Shown: positions 21,301-33,715, numbered from the stretch's first letter. The stretch: 64,000 nucleotides of DNA from Leucocoprinus leucothites (GCA_013368445.1 JAACJO010000003.1:2356001-2420000), one strand, 5' to 3'. Made by a program: numbers and translations. The notes: generated by a model from the sequence alone, not told the origin.

Positions 21301-22749
21301 GGGAGCTCAACGAAGAAATGCCGACTAATGTTGGCGCTTTTTACGATGCGAAGAAGGTTAGTGAAGCATGCAAAGCTGAGACACCCAATGGTGTCGCTAA
21401 CACACATCCCAGGAAGCAGAAGATGAAATTGAATCAATCAAACTTCAATTTCAGCCGTTGGTGCAAGAAAGAAATACGGTTGACGCCCAGAATCAAGCGT
21501 ATCTGGCAGAGATTGACAAACTCAAGGCCAAGATTAACGATTTCTCTGAAATCAGGAATCGACTCAAGGTACGTCAAGACTTATTTCTTAAAATAAATTT
21601 AAATTCGATTGACCTATGTTTCTCAGCGTGAGATAGAGACGGTTACAGAAGATCGTTTGAGAGCGCAAGGTGCCATACAGCACTACGAGAAGAAACTCAA
21701 AGAAACCAATGAAACGATCGATCAAGAAAACCAGACAGCTGAGGTTCTTGAACAAGAATTCAAGGCAAGTTCCTCCGATTCGTGACCTTTGTTCCCGAAG
21801 TTCATCGTCCTTGTGTAGAACTGGACGAATAGCGCTGCCGAATACTGTGAAAGGGTGGAGAATCCCCGATCTGTTGCTGAAATAGAGAAACTGCTGGAAT
21901 CCGTTGGACGAGCTCTGAAGGAGCAACAGAAGAAGTAAGGCCTTTTTGTAGGTATCAAGTGCGGTCCTAATGCCGTCTATCTAGGCAAGGCGCCTCTTTG
22001 GAAGAGCTCGAGGACAGACTGGTCAAAGCGAAAGAACAGTACGACGTCGCAAAAATAGGTATCCGGACAATGCAGGACCTAAACAAGGTCAGTTATGTGG
22101 TTATGCATCCAAATGTGTCGTTAATTGACTCGTTTTCCGTGTCGTCAGCGGTTAGAGCGCTCCCTTATAAAGCGATATGCCAGGTGGAATGAGTTCCGAC
22201 GGCACATCGCTCTCCGAACGAAAGTAGTCTTCCAATACCACCTTTCGCAGCGAGGCTACTTTGGAAAGCTCTTGTTCAATCACGGATCTAGTTCGTTGGA
22301 GTTGAAGGTGCAGACCGATGATCAAGCCTCCCAAGTAGGAGACAAAGAAAAGGATCCACGTTCCCTGAGCGGAGGAGAGAAATCGTTCTCCACTATTTGC
22401 CTACTCCTGGCACTGTGGGAATCGATTGGTTGTCCCATTAGATGTCTGGGTAAGTTCTAGTGTTTCGTCGAGCGTATATTTCACACTTACAGCTTCGTAG
22501 ACGAGTTTGATGTCTTTATGGACGCTGTAAATCGTCGCATTAGTATGAAGATGATGGTAGGTATTCCAAAACCTTCCAACAAAATGAGCCTAACCTGTCC
22601 TATAGATTGACACTGCAAACTCATCTAACCAGAAGCAGCACATTCTCATAACACCTTTGGAGATGTCGAACATCTCTTTCGGACCCACAGTTCGAGTGCA
22701 CAAGATGAACGACCCTCAGCGCAACCAGGGGACACTGGGATTTCAGTAA
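18256..22749 (+). CDS. smc6: SMC6, Smc5-Smc6 complex ATPase
   Basis: SMC6 pairs with SMC5 in the DNA-repair and SUMO-ligase-linked SMC complex. The product is about 1,150 residues from about 19 exons. After an acidic N-terminus come VIEKVELFQFMCHQRLSFSF and GPQINFIIGHNGSGKSAVL, the Walker A site; MCHxxL and GHNGSGKSA mark SMC6 rather than SMC4. Next are LKSFIREGQ, MTVLTQD, a long coiled coil from about 19,390 to 20,300, the hinge (GPLGAHVKARDPQTWGELL, AFTLDGFMVRVFP), the returning coiled coil, the signature SLSGGEKSFS and Walker B (IRCLDEFDVFMDAVNRRIS), ending GTLGFQ with TAA at 22747. The Walker A loop is split over three exons, the middle one only 12 nt (18777-18788). All frames I checked remain open. 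The promoter is a duplicated copy (17782-18255). Confidence 0.95.
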
Positions 22750-23051
22750 GACCTTATAAAGCTCTCACCCTTAAGTTACAATATCATACTGTAATATGAG
22801 CTATAAACGTAGTAATTAGCTGTTAATGCCAAATCGTTTGCGGGCAGCTGTGGCTGTACTGAAGTAGCCGATCACTGACGCGTTGATCGGCGAATTCGTT
22901 GTCCCTCGTTCCGCCGCCCAAACGATCATTTTCACTTTTGCGTCTCTCCTTGCTGTACGATAATACCCTCTTATTTATCGGGTCCATATTTCTCTTGGAT
23001 AGAACGCACCACAACTTGCACTGTCCATCTCACAAATCTTCAATTCTTACC
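22750..23051. promoter_or_regulatory. Intergenic: SMC6 3' end and promoter of the next gene
   Basis: A 302-bp tandem spacer. Several TATAA/ATAAA strings at the left probably serve SMC6 polyadenylation. The right part is C/T-rich with CTCTC stretches close to the next start codon. Confidence 0.45.
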
Positions 23052-24193
23052 ATGTCTCTCGTTCCAAGATCTTTGCACCAAATGCGCATTATCGCAGTCC
23101 CATTAACGCGTCCTAAATCTCTCCCGCGCGGAAGATTGGAACCAGCTCACAGCTTGACATACTACCAATTCCAATTATCGTCTCCCAAATCGACAAAGCC
23201 TGACGAGACGGCTTCGGCGGACAAGACACGGGGGAAGTCCAGGTGGCTGCCAGAAGAAGGCGTTGTAAATTACTTTCAGTCCAAAGCTGCGGGAATCTGG
23301 TCCGGGTTCGGGAAATCAAAGCAAGGAAGCTGGCAGGTTGGAACTTCAGTCTCATTTTGTGTTTTTACTTGGCTTACACGTGCTTTCTTTTTTTTTCTAG
23401 CTCAAGGTTTACCAAGCTGGAGAACGTCTGATGGATCGTATAGAGTTTGAAGAGCTTGCTTTGAAAGGGTTTGATCCATCGTTATACCCTTCCTTGGCTC
23501 GTGCACCACCAGGTTTGGAGAAGAAACCGCGGGTATGTTTTTTCAGACGCTGGGAGTCCTTCATATGTTTACCATTGCCCCACAGATACCATTGATTTAT
23601 CCCTCATCGCTGAGCTCGGATACAGATTCTCTTATCCATTTTCGAACACTTCTAGAGCACCGTGTACCGCGGCATAGACGAGGATTATATTTATGGATGA
23701 TTATTGCACCCTTCACTGCCCCATTCATGATTATTCGTGCGCCCGATTGTTCTTACCTGTCTGTCCTGGGCATGCACTAACGACTCGGTTCATCTAGCCG
23801 TGATACCCAATCTCCCTTTCTTCTTTTGTGTATGGCGCTCATGGTCTCATTACAAAGGTATGCTCGACAACTCGGTTTGATCATGATACTTGACTTAGTC
23901 TGTTCTTAGCATATAGATCATCACAGTACTTGCACGGTCTACTCAAGAGTGGTTCAATTGTTCCAGAACCAAGTGAAGCGCTCGATGCTATTGTCAAGGA
24001 ATTTGCAACTCCCGTAACGCCGGCCGCTAGTGAAGGACCTCAACAGGCGACTCACGAGTTCGTGCTTACGAGGAACGCCGTTCCCGCCATAACAAAACTA
24101 TTCGAGTTGAAGGAAAACTCTAATGCGGATATGTATCGGGCGATAGAGCAGGCTCGCTTGCGACTAGAGGGTAAACGGTCGGGTTCGTCATAG
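23052..24193 (+). CDS. Mitochondrial K+-H+ exchange-related protein (Mit_KHE1 family)
   Basis: The product is about 305 residues in five exons. It matches the Mit_KHE1 family (yeast Ydl183c), inner-membrane proteins linked to mitochondrial potassium-proton exchange. Conserved stretches are LKVYQAGERLMDRIEFEELA, LKGFDPSLYPSL, a PLIYPSSL block, PRHRRGLYLWMIIAPFTAPF (likely membrane segment), PVIPNLPFFFCVWRSWSHYK and SSQYLHGLLKSG. The start ATG at 23052 gives an N-terminus rich in R, S and L with few acids, consistent with a mitochondrial presequence. The first intron follows GSWQ; the last two join IIP-VIPN and HYK-AYRS in frame. Whether the protein transports ions itself is not established for the family. 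Confidence 0.85.
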
Positions 24194-24330
24194 TGCGCGG
24201 CAACTGAGTCGTTACCGTGATACAAGACTTTCTATCTCTCCGATGTTCAGAACGACGCAATTCATTCAGCAAAACACGCATTCCTACTATACCATCCCGG
24301 ATTCTACCATCGCAGCTCGATGCAAAGAAC

Positions 24331-24445
24331 GGCGAGATGGCCGAGTGGTCTAAGGCGCCAGACCAAGGACCAGGGCATCCAATGCCTCTCCCTTCCTCAT
24401 AGGAATCTGGTCTTTCGGGGCGTGGGTTCGAATCCCACTCTCGTC
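24331..24445 (+). tRNA. tRNA-Leu with intron (anticodon AAG, or CAA by another pairing)
   Basis: Acceptor stem GGCGAGA pairs with TCTCGTC. The D arm, a long class II variable arm and the T arm (GTGGG TTCGAAT CCCAC) are all present, and a TTTT terminator follows at about 24448. With anticodon stem CCAGA/TCTGG the anticodon is AAG and a 36-nt intron occupies 24369-24404. Shifting the stem by one base gives CAA, the leucine tRNA that most often carries an intron. In both foldings position 33 is C instead of the near-universal U. Confidence 0.88.
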
Positions 24446-26241
24446 ATGTTTTGTTCCTCTCACTTATCCCCCACTCGCAATCCTATTCCATCTTTTGTAG
24501 CTGAACCTACCCAATCTATCGCCCGGTAGTATATAGAGTATCCACATAAAGGTATTGCGATATACCGCTCGCATGGTTTTCATGCCCTAATTTTGAGTTA
24601 CGATGTACATAATAGCGGGAGTCCTTGAAATCTTAGGTTGGAAGTCCATGTGTGAATCTAAGCGCTTATCATCAATCCATGACGAGAAAATGCCGTCATG
24701 CTAGTTCAAGATAGGTTTCTCTCCGTGCTCAGTGCTCATCCTTCACCACAATTCATTCACTTTGTACTGGTTCTGCTCAAAATACACACCTGCTGTGACA
24801 TCACCCTTTGATTTGTGTCGCCAAAGTTATACCAGATGAACTGTCGGCAAGAGATGCCGAAAATTAAAAATTACGCCACTGCAGAGGCAAGATTTTTGGG
24901 CAAGACTGGCTTACCATGCTACAAATATGTCGTTAACGTCAGGTTCTTTAAAGGAAATTCTGGCTGAAGTTCAGCTGAATCATGTGCACGTCATTTATTG
25001 CAGACTCGTTCTGATGGAAGCATCACGAATATCCTCAGAAGTGAGTCGCGAACTTGAACGGTAACTCTTCTGGCTGTGGAATTGACCATCTACACATTTT
25101 GCAGATGAGAAACCTTGCGTCACCTGTTGGAGAACAATTTTATTTCTCCGGTCGTATCTCCACTATCTCTTGAATTACACATTCGATCAAGGGCCAACTT
25201 TGAACGCGTCATAAAACCTTCAAATGGGCTTCAGGACTCTCCGGTGGTACTCGCAAGCTTACTGATTGGTCACATATATGAGTGGGTGTGAAATGCTGGA
25301 CCGAGTGAACGATGAGGATTTTACTTCGAAGATATGAATCACGGCAGGACATTGGCGGCGTCAGTACCAAGTACCTGTTTGACTTCTCGGGCTCATGTTC
25401 AAGCAGACAACTCCCAAAAGCAGACTGCTACTTCCAACACGGTTGGCCCGAATCAGCAACGACGCTGACCTAGTACTATATTCGATGGACCTTTGACCAT
25501 CACTGTGCCAATGACAAATTTCTCGTCAAGGCTTGTTCAATAAGCAGCTTCATAAGACAACCGTGACCGTGTGGCTGACTCATCAAGCTTTCTATACCCC
25601 GTGTTCTGCTCATCTGCCTTGACTCGAACCACGAACGTTCTGAAGCCTAGCCCGAATCATCAGCGTACAACATCGTACGAGTTTCCCGTCATTGGAATGA
25701 GTGAGAACAGCAGCCCTCTTTCTAAAAATACCAGCATACTCACTTCTGAATTACCGTAGTGCGATGTACGGTCTCAAGGGGAAATCTTTAATCAGTGGCG
25801 ACCAATTGGAGACCCATCTACTCGCTACTGCTTTGTAATGATGGGTGCCTGCAATTGAGCCCGTCCACTGTCGGCGGGCCCGAGCGCCAATCGGCTTGAT
25901 TCCACTTTCGATGAGATGACCACCCTCAACGCCAACGAAGTGCTTCGATAGTCCAATATAGGCAAGCAAAATACACTCCTCCATTGAGGGTGCAAGAACG
26001 TAATTCTGAATCAGAATTCTACACCGTTTAGACCTCGGATTAGATGGCAGAAAGGAGCTTGGATGATTGCCTATGGAAAGGGCTGAAGTATAAATGACGT
26101 CATGAATATGTAGTAGGTCCATAAATCTGACTGTCAAGATCCGGAGAGTATCAACATTCCATCCTCTGCTCGTCCTTGACCACTCTTCGCGCAATCGATA
26201 CTTGTTGACGGCCTCCAAATTTTGCTCAATCAAGCTGCAAA
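24446..26241. other. Intergenic region, about 1.8 kb
   Basis: No convincing gene is seen. The longest open frame is on the minus strand (26233-25751, 160 codons); it begins at TTG with no ATG for about 40 codons, shows no domain, and ends against the egt1 start codon. The rightmost 200-300 bp must include the egt1 promoter. Confidence 0.5.
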
Positions 26242-29200
26242 ATGCCTGCCGATATCCTTCAGCTTCATGCTCATTCCGCCTCTTCGCCTCTCACCGACAT
26301 CGCGCAACTGGTCGACAACGGCCTCTCCCGCCCACTCGGAGAGAAAACACTCCCAACGATTCTCTTGTACGATGAAAACGGCTTAAGGCTCTATGATACT
26401 ATTACCACCGACGCCCCGGAGTACTACCTCTTTCGTGCCGAAGAGCAAATACTGGAGGACCACGTTGATGAAATTGTCAAAGTCATGCATGGCACCTTAG
26501 CCAGTGTTGTTCAAGGCGAGATGGTCGTGGAACTAGGTGCAGGGTGAGTATGACCTCCAAGTATGGCAGCTTCCCGGAACAACGCTTTCCGCTCTGTTTC
26601 CTTAATTGATTCACGTGCTGATCTGCCTTCATCTATTTAGGGCCTTGAGAAAGACCTCACATATCCTTTCCGCGTTAGCTCGCTCAGTAAGCAACGACGT
26701 TTTAACGGCTCCCATCACCTACTACGCTCTCGATCTCGAGAAGGGAGAGCTGGAACGCACCTTAGGGTTGATCCAGGACTCTGAGATTGGCAAGAGCTTG
26801 CAAGGCAGAGTCATTACAAGGGGCATTTGCGGTACCTACGACGACGGCCTCAAATACATTTCTGAGGGAGGACTTTATAACTTCCTAGATTTCGCTGATT
26901 CTAACACTTCTCTGGGACCTGTTGGTGGATTCGAGAGGGCCATGTCGCCAGCATCGACCCACTCCAGCGCTTCTGAGAGTCGAGACACTTTTCTAAGTGA
27001 TACACCCCCTTCTTCCCCTGGAGCTTCATCTCCTCCACTTCACATTATGTTCCTCGGGTCCTCGTTAGGAAACTTCTCTAGGTCCGAAGCGGTGGAGTTT
27101 CTTCGCGGCTTACCTCTGAGATCCGGGTCTGGCGACACGCTTCTAATAGGGCTTGATCATAACAATGATCGAGCAAGAATCGAGAAGGCGTACCACGATC
27201 CACATGGCCACACTGAGAATTTTATCAAGAATGGACTGCGTGTGGCGGGCCGTGTTCTGGGTAGTGAGAATTTGTTTGACAAGGAAAATTGGGAGTACGT
27301 GAACAAATATGATACAGTGGGTTCTCTTCATGTACACCGTGCAATGTCAGTGTTATCTAATTCTTCGCTTAGGACAACCGTAAGTCCACCTCGCGACCCT
27401 TTCCCACCACATTCGAACGAGCGTGACAGGTCGACACGAGGCATTCCTGCAAGCGAAAATGGATCACTCCGTGGTCGCTCCCAACGGGAAGGTTTACGTT
27501 TTCAAGCAAAACGAACAGATCAAAATTGAGGAATCGTTCAAAGTATGTCCATTATTCCAACCTCTTCAATTGGTTCTTATTCGGCTCCCTCCTCTAAGTT
27601 TTCCGACAAAGACGCCTTCAGCCTTTTCACCGAAGCCAATCTCCGGCCCGTACAGCGATGGGTCGACAATAACTCTGAGTACTCGTTGTGGTTGGTTGAA
27701 CGACCAGCCTTCGTTTTTCCCCTTCTGTCATCCCCTTTTGCGCGCAACAGGAACGGAGAGGCAGTTCTCAGGAAACCTTATTCGACGTCACCATTTGGCA
27801 TTCCTGCTCGGCAGGATTGGGACATCATGTGGACGCTCTGGGATTTTGTCACTTTGCGCATGATCCCTTCATCCATGCTTCTTGAGAAGCCAATCGACTT
27901 GAGGCACATTTGTCTATTTTACCTCGGCCACATTCCTGCCTTTTTGGACATACATCTATCCAATCTCTTAGAGGAATCTTTTACCCACCCCGAGGAGTAC
28001 AAGGTACGGGAAATCATTCCACGAAGTGGTCAAGTTCAGAAGGCTAATATATATATTTTTTCAGAATATTTTCGAGGCTTGTCTCTGCACTTTTCTTATT
28101 GACTCGAAGTTAACTCTGACTCCAGCGAGGCATTGACCCTGATGTTGATGACCCGACCAAATGTAACGTACGTTGGCGCCTTCTGTCTCATGATTAGATC
28201 GTTACCTAACAATTTCCTTAGCCTCACTCTGAGGTTCCAACGGACCTCAGCAGCTGGCCAGCCCTTTCTGATATCGTTGACTACCAAAAGCGGGTTCGTG
28301 ATCGTCTCATGACATTGTACGATGACATAGATTCCGGAAAACGCTCGCTTACAAGGAAGATGGGTCGTGTCCTCTTCATGACCTATGAGCACGAAGGAAT
28401 GCACGCAGAGACGCTCCTCTATATGCTCTTGCAGAGGGCTGGAACAGGAACCATCCCTCCTCCTGACTTCTTGAAACCTGACTGGACATCTCTTGCTGTA
28501 TCTTGGGACGCAGCACCAAAACCCAACCATGATACCGTTATTCTGGGACCGGGTACGGTTACCATCGGTCATGATGATGATGAAAGGGAAGACGCCGTGT
28601 CGGACAAGATTTCTTTGCCGGACGACCACGAATATGGCTGGGATAACGAGAACCCGAAAAGGGTGGTCGACGTTCAACAGTTCGAGATATCCTGGAGACC
28701 CGTTACCAACGGAGAATTCTACGAGTTTTATCTCGGCCAAGGTAAAGATAAGGTCGAACTGCCCGCAAGCTGGGTGGTTGAAGATGGTGTAGTCCAAGTA
28801 GGTTCACTTAGCTTGATTTGTCGTGTTCTCCCGCTCAAAGTGCACGCCTAGGTCCGTACTCTCTATGGTCCAGTTCCAATGGATGTGGCAAAGCACTGGC
28901 CAGTCATAACTTCTTATGATCATCTCTCTACCTATGCCATGGTCAAAGGTGGACGCCTTCCCACCGAGCCTGAACTTCGCCTGTTCTATGACAAGTTTCA
29001 TTATGGCTATGAGGGAGGAGCCAATACCGGCTTCAGAAACTGGCACCCGTTGCCGTGAGTTCGCTCCATTATGGATGGTTCTTGTTATCTGACCAGTTTG
29101 AACATTTTAGAGCTACGACCGGGGGAGGTGGGGATGACGGGAAAGGATGTAATGGAGGTGTATGGGAGTGGACTTCGACTGTTTTGGACAAGGTCGATGG

Positions 29201-29508
29201 TTATTCTCCCTCTAAATTATACCCAGGGTCAGTTTTCATTCTCCTTAGTAGTACCTCAACCCAGGTTGACGCTTGCATAGCTACTCCATGGACTTCTTTG
29301 ACGGAAAGCACAATGTTGTGGTACGTCCCAAAGGCAAGATTTCCATACTAACACTAAACGATCGTTAAACTAGATCGGAGGCTCATATGTTACTCCTCCT
29401 CGAATCGCTGAGCGAAACTCCTTCAGAAACTGGTACCAACGCAACTACCCCTACCCTTGGGTTGGCGGCCGAGTCGTGTATGACATTAACACGAAAGCAC
29501 ACAACTGA
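26242..29508 (+). CDS. egt1: Ergothioneine biosynthesis enzyme Egt1 (EgtD-EgtB fusion)
   Basis: Egt1 trimethylates histidine to hercynine and then couples it oxidatively with cysteine to the sulfoxide, the first two steps of fungal ergothioneine synthesis. The product is about 890 residues. The N-terminal methyltransferase domain (about 1-330) shows YDENGLRLYDTIT, EYYLFRAEEQIL, MVVELGAG (SAM loop), YALDLEK and FLGSSLGNFSR. The DinB-like part carries the iron ligands in YEHEGMHAETLLY (HxxxHxE). The C-terminal FGE-type sulfoxide synthase domain reads RPVTNGEFYEFY, GGRLPTEPELRLFYDKF, GCNGGVWEWTSTVLD and IGGSYVTPPRIAERNSFRN. One 12-nt exon (28065-28076, NIFE) is followed by a GC-AG intron (28077-28125) joining to RGIDPDVDDP. 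The stop TGA at 29506 is convergent with the gelsolin gene. Confidence 0.95.
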
Positions 29509-29604
29509 GGTATTCACATATCTCCGTCAACCAAAGGAAGAAACGTAAACTTGTACTTGTATCGTCGTGTATTTGAACTTTGACTGTGGGCTATGGACTC
29601 TATG

Positions 29605-31023
29605 TCACGCCTCACCGCTCAACTTGTCGAAAAAATCTGCTACTTCGAACCCTTCTTCTTGTTTGATGATTGGTATGGTTACTCGTACTTTGCTCGTTTC
29701 TCTCTTCTTGCTGTAGAGGTAGTTCTGCGCATATTGAAGAGATAGTCGTCGCTCATTGAGGGAAGCATATCTTCCCAGCCATACATATACAGCCGGACGG
29801 ACGGGATCTTGAGAATTGTCGAGTAGGAATGCATCGTTGGTCGATAATAAATCTTTGCTAACGGCCACTGAGGTGAATGATATGGAGCCAGTTGCGTCTG
29901 ACAGTCGATATAGAGCCGCCTGGCCGCTTTCGGTCGCCTCTTCCACGGAAGCGGGGACCAAAACTTCCGCTCCGAGCTCTGTCAAGAACAGACTAGCTCC
30001 TGGACCACCTTCGTCTGCAGTCGATCGCAAAGTAACCATCAGTCATTACAGCCGTGGCTGAACGACAGCGAATGTATAAACTCTCACCATATACCACAAC
30101 CTCACTTTCACCCTTTCTCTCATTCGCAAGGCTTCTAACGAACTCAGCTGACTTGAAACGTTCTTGTCCAGCACTTTGTTTCGTATTAAACTGCAATATC
30201 TTCGTTCCCAGGTCCAAAACGTAAACATCGCCCTCGATCAAGCTGGAGGCTTCGGCAGGTACTTCCCTCACCACGAGGTTCAAGCGACCGGCGGAATGGC
30301 GCGATAGATTTACTCGATAGAGCTTGCGCATGTCCAGGGGAGGAGGTTCAGTAACATGGTGGAATCCTGTCGCGATGCCACCACGAAGGCAGTAGAATTG
30401 GGGAAATAGGAGAGGAATTGGGAAGACTCGTAGCCCTGGACTTCGCGGTATTGAACAGGCGTCCCATGAAGATCTATATTTTGCGTCGTCAGCTTTGACT
30501 TGATGACTTGATCCCTTAAAGGCAGTGTTAATGCCGGACTTACGATCGTCGAGCTCGACTGTTTTGTAAGCTGCTGTTCCTGCTTCATCTTGCGTAGTCT
30601 GTTGTCCAAGCCAGAAATGGAGGTTGTATGAGTATGAGGTAGCATCTGGAGTCCTCTTGTATGTCTGCCTCGGTGAGAGTCATCGTGAGCCAGAAGTCAT
30701 GAAGAGCAAATATCAACGATGACCTACATGAAGTACAATATAGGAATCGCCATCATAGAAGCAACCATATCGATCTGCCGGCCATTCGACGACATGGAAT
30801 TGTTCTATCCGCCAAATCTGAAGACCCAAAGAGGTTCCAGCATGTTCCCATGCAGCTTCTTTGTCTCCTCCGTGCTCCCGAACATTCTTCTCGAGCTTTG
30901 GGATGCACAATGCTGTGTTAGATGAAAGACTGGCGAGAGATGAGATCAACTGACATCGGATCCGAGAAGAGCGATGTTAGAGTCTTCAATGTTATATTGC
31001 GTAAGTTTTGTTAGATGTGCCAT
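29605..31023 (-). CDS. Severin/fragmin-type gelsolin (frame broken)
   Basis: The gene encodes a three-repeat, calcium-regulated actin-severing and capping protein of about 380 residues. The minus strand starts MAHLTKLTQYNIEDSNIALL, then LEKNVREHGGDKEAAWEHAG, LQIWRIEQFHVVEWP, YGCFYDGDSYIVLHTY, LHFWLGQQTTQDEAGTAAYK (classic gelsolin repeat 1), HGTPVQYREVQGYESSQFL and, in another frame, FYCLRGGIATGFHHV. Repeats 2 and 3 follow (GDVYVLDLGTKILQFNTKQS, RPAVYVWLGRYASLNERR). The frame changes inside a conserved region at a C4 run (30400-30403 on the plus strand). Five Cs would restore YFPQFYCLRGG, so one base is missing in the sequence or the gene. It is convergent with egt1, with 96 bp between stop codons. 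Confidence 0.85.
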
Positions 31024-32481
31024 TGATTTAGTGCTCAATCAGAGTTGCTATATGACCATGATGTATGATGTATGATGTTGTTTATTGGCTCGAGAAGCCC
31101 GAAGGCCTGATATGTTTGTTTGTTTTCGTCATTAATCAGGATCTGACGGGGTTCTCGTCGGTGGTATCACAAAAAAGCGATGACGAGTGTTTGATGCAAA
31201 AGACCTTGCCCCCTGGTGATCTGTCTCTTATCACAAAGTGCTGACCTTTTGAATGAGTTATGGACTCAGAACGGAGTTCGGTGCCTGACAGACGTAGAAC
31301 TTGCTTTTCAATCGGGTATATTAGTCTAAGTCACTCTGGTAAGGCACAGATCGTGACAGTGGAATGGCCTCCTTTAATGGGTGTATTTTTGGGAATCACC
31401 CTAACCATACCAACCCGAGTTCGCAGCAGTTTTAATGCTATGCTTACAAGAGCGAACTCCGGGCGAGAGACGACTCACTGAGGTTTGCGAGGCGTCGTTC
31501 CATTTCTTCGGGCGTCGATTAAAGGATGTAGTATTCCTGGAGTGCCAAGGGCCTTCACTGCCACTCCAAACACTCAAACGCTTAGGCTCGGCGCCGTTAC
31601 TCGGGGAACGGCCAACAAAGTCACGCAAGGAGTTTTCTTAGGTCGGAATGATTGTCTCGTTTCGTTACGATACATAGGTTCATTGGAGCCTGAACACTGG
31701 AATGCCCAGTTACATTTCTGCAAGTGTTGTCAAGCCTACATCCGAAAGTTATTCACGTAACTACCCAGAATATAAAGTGCACTTTGGCTATGCTACTTTA
31801 CTGGTTGAGTGGAGCAATCTGGAGACTCTTGTCACTCTAATGCAATTTAATTACGAGCCTTGGGTTTAGGAGGTGCTTCAGCAGCTACCCCGACTCCGAC
31901 CACATCATGATATCGATTTAATGACTGTAACGATTTGGGGTAGTGCACTGCCAATAAGTGGAGTGAGTGAGTGACTAAGGTTAGCGGATACTGTTCGACT
32001 GCTTACTAGGGGTTGCACTGAGCGCTGAGAAGTCAGGATCACTGCCACCCGCAGCGGCCTCTCAACGAGTCGTCGATCGTCTGTGCGATTGAAGGAAGCA
32101 ATAGGGGACGTTATTATCAACTTGCATACAATATATCCCTACATGTAGTACTTTCAGACAACGAATATTACTGTATTTTGGAAGACAAGGGATTCCAAGA
32201 GAACAGAGCAAGGGTCAAAAACAAGCGTGTGGGACCGGCGATGTCCAAATTAGGGACATCTATTTTTGCCGCCCCCGTAAAGGTAGAAACTGATGGAAAC
32301 CAGATCAGTGTCCATGCGCGCCGAGCCGTGCGGAAGCCTTTTTTCCGAACATGTGAGGGGCTTGGGGCTGCGGAGGGGGCAGTATAAGACCGTATAAAGT
32401 CGTGTTGGTAGTTATTTTCTTTTCCCCCCTTATAATACCCCCTCCCTTAAGCCGGTACCTCCACCTTTCTTTCTATTAACA
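31024..32481. other. Intergenic region, about 1.5 kb
   Basis: Only short frames occur and none has recognisable content. The right end holds the promoter of the GPI-anchored protein, with TATAA-like motifs around 32380-32400 and 32430 and a C-rich stretch before the start codon, as in strongly expressed fungal wall-protein genes. Confidence 0.5.
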
Positions 32482-33483
32482 ATGTTCCGCACGGTGACGA
32501 TTATCGCTCTTGCTGGTCTTGCGAGCGCTCAGTGAGTTCCTGGTCTACGCCTATTTTGGGGATGATGGCAATAAACATACTGATTTTCTTTCTTACTTTT
32601 TCTTTGTCTGAAAGGATTCCACAACTTTCTCAATCATGCACGAGTGCATTAACTAGCATTGTTGCCAACCAAGACGCCAATGCTTGCTTGAGCCCAGCTT
32701 CCCTCATTCCGCTCGCTACGAGCAACAACACCTCCGTCGTTGGACCTATCACTGACTGGACTCGTAATGTCTGCTCTGCTGCTCCTTGTAGCAACGAGAC
32801 GCTCGCGAACGTTGTCAGCACTATTGTGAATGGTTGCCAGGCTGAGATTACTGGTGGCTCTTCCGGTGTTGACCCCACGACTATTGCTTCGAGTGTCACC
32901 CCTCTCGTTCAGCAGTACTACCCTACCGTTAGGAAGATCGTCTGCTTGCAAAAGTGAGCCCAATTTATTCTCTAATATGGCTGGGCTTTTACTAATAATC
33001 GATGGCGAACAGTAACAACAACAACTGCTTGGTCTCGACCTTGAGCACCATCGAGGGTGTCACCGGGCCCCTCACCATCGACAACATTTTGCAGATGGTC
33101 ATGCTCCGCAATGTCCCGTCTCTCCCCTCCAACGTCACTTGCTCTGATTGCACCAAGGCGGCCTACAACATCCTCCGCACCGACGTCCCTAACCTCGTCT
33201 CCGACGCCTCAAGCGACCTCCAGCAAACTTGCGGTGCCAACTTTACAGGTGGGTAATCGATCTTACACATGAAACAGCCAAAGATACGAAAATAACTTTT
33301 TGTTTTCCCTTTTTTTTTCTTCTCTTGCCGTTGCTAGATGGTAACAACCCTTCGGGTATCTCGCAAAGCGCTGTTGATTCTTCAGGTTCGGGCTCCCAGG
33401 ATAACGGCGCTATGACGCTCGTGTCGTCCGGTCTCGGTGTTTCCGCCCTGACCGTTGTTTCTGCGGTTTTCGCTCTCCTTTAG
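32482..33483 (+). CDS. Probable secreted GPI-anchored cell-surface protein
   Basis: The protein starts with a signal peptide (MFRTVTIIALAGLASAQ). Two similar cysteine-containing modules follow (SQSCTSALTSI to VRKIVC, and NCLVSTLSTIEG to DLQQTCG). A serine/glycine-rich linker (about 33355-33410) and a hydrophobic C-terminus (ALTVVSAVFALL) suggest GPI attachment. The structure is four exons: 32482-32531, 32615-32953, one from about 33013 and one from about 33340. The N-x-S/T sites (SNNTSV, CSNET, SNVTC) suggest glycosylation. Proteins with this layout are frequent in Agaricomycetes and lack a known biochemical role. It is convergent with the next gene. Confidence 0.8.
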
Positions 33484-33715
33484 TTTAGTAGGACGCTATT
33501 CAAACCAGGCGCTTTTTTTAGTGCCTGTGCTGACTATCGTTTAGAGGACATGCATTGACAATTGGCTTTGTACCCGGATTAGCTATTCTTGAATTCATTG
33601 ATTATCTATTATAGTAAAATTGTTAATCACGCAAAGACACAACAATTTAGTAACGCTTAGTTCAGGCCGAGGATGTGGGAGGTATGGCCATTATTGCAAC
33701 TACGTGCAAGAGCAC

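Noticed and set aside
25751..26233. 160-codon open frame on the minus strand before egt1
   Set aside because: It begins at TTG without an ATG for about 40 codons, abuts the egt1 start codon, shows no domain and could not be joined to other exons.
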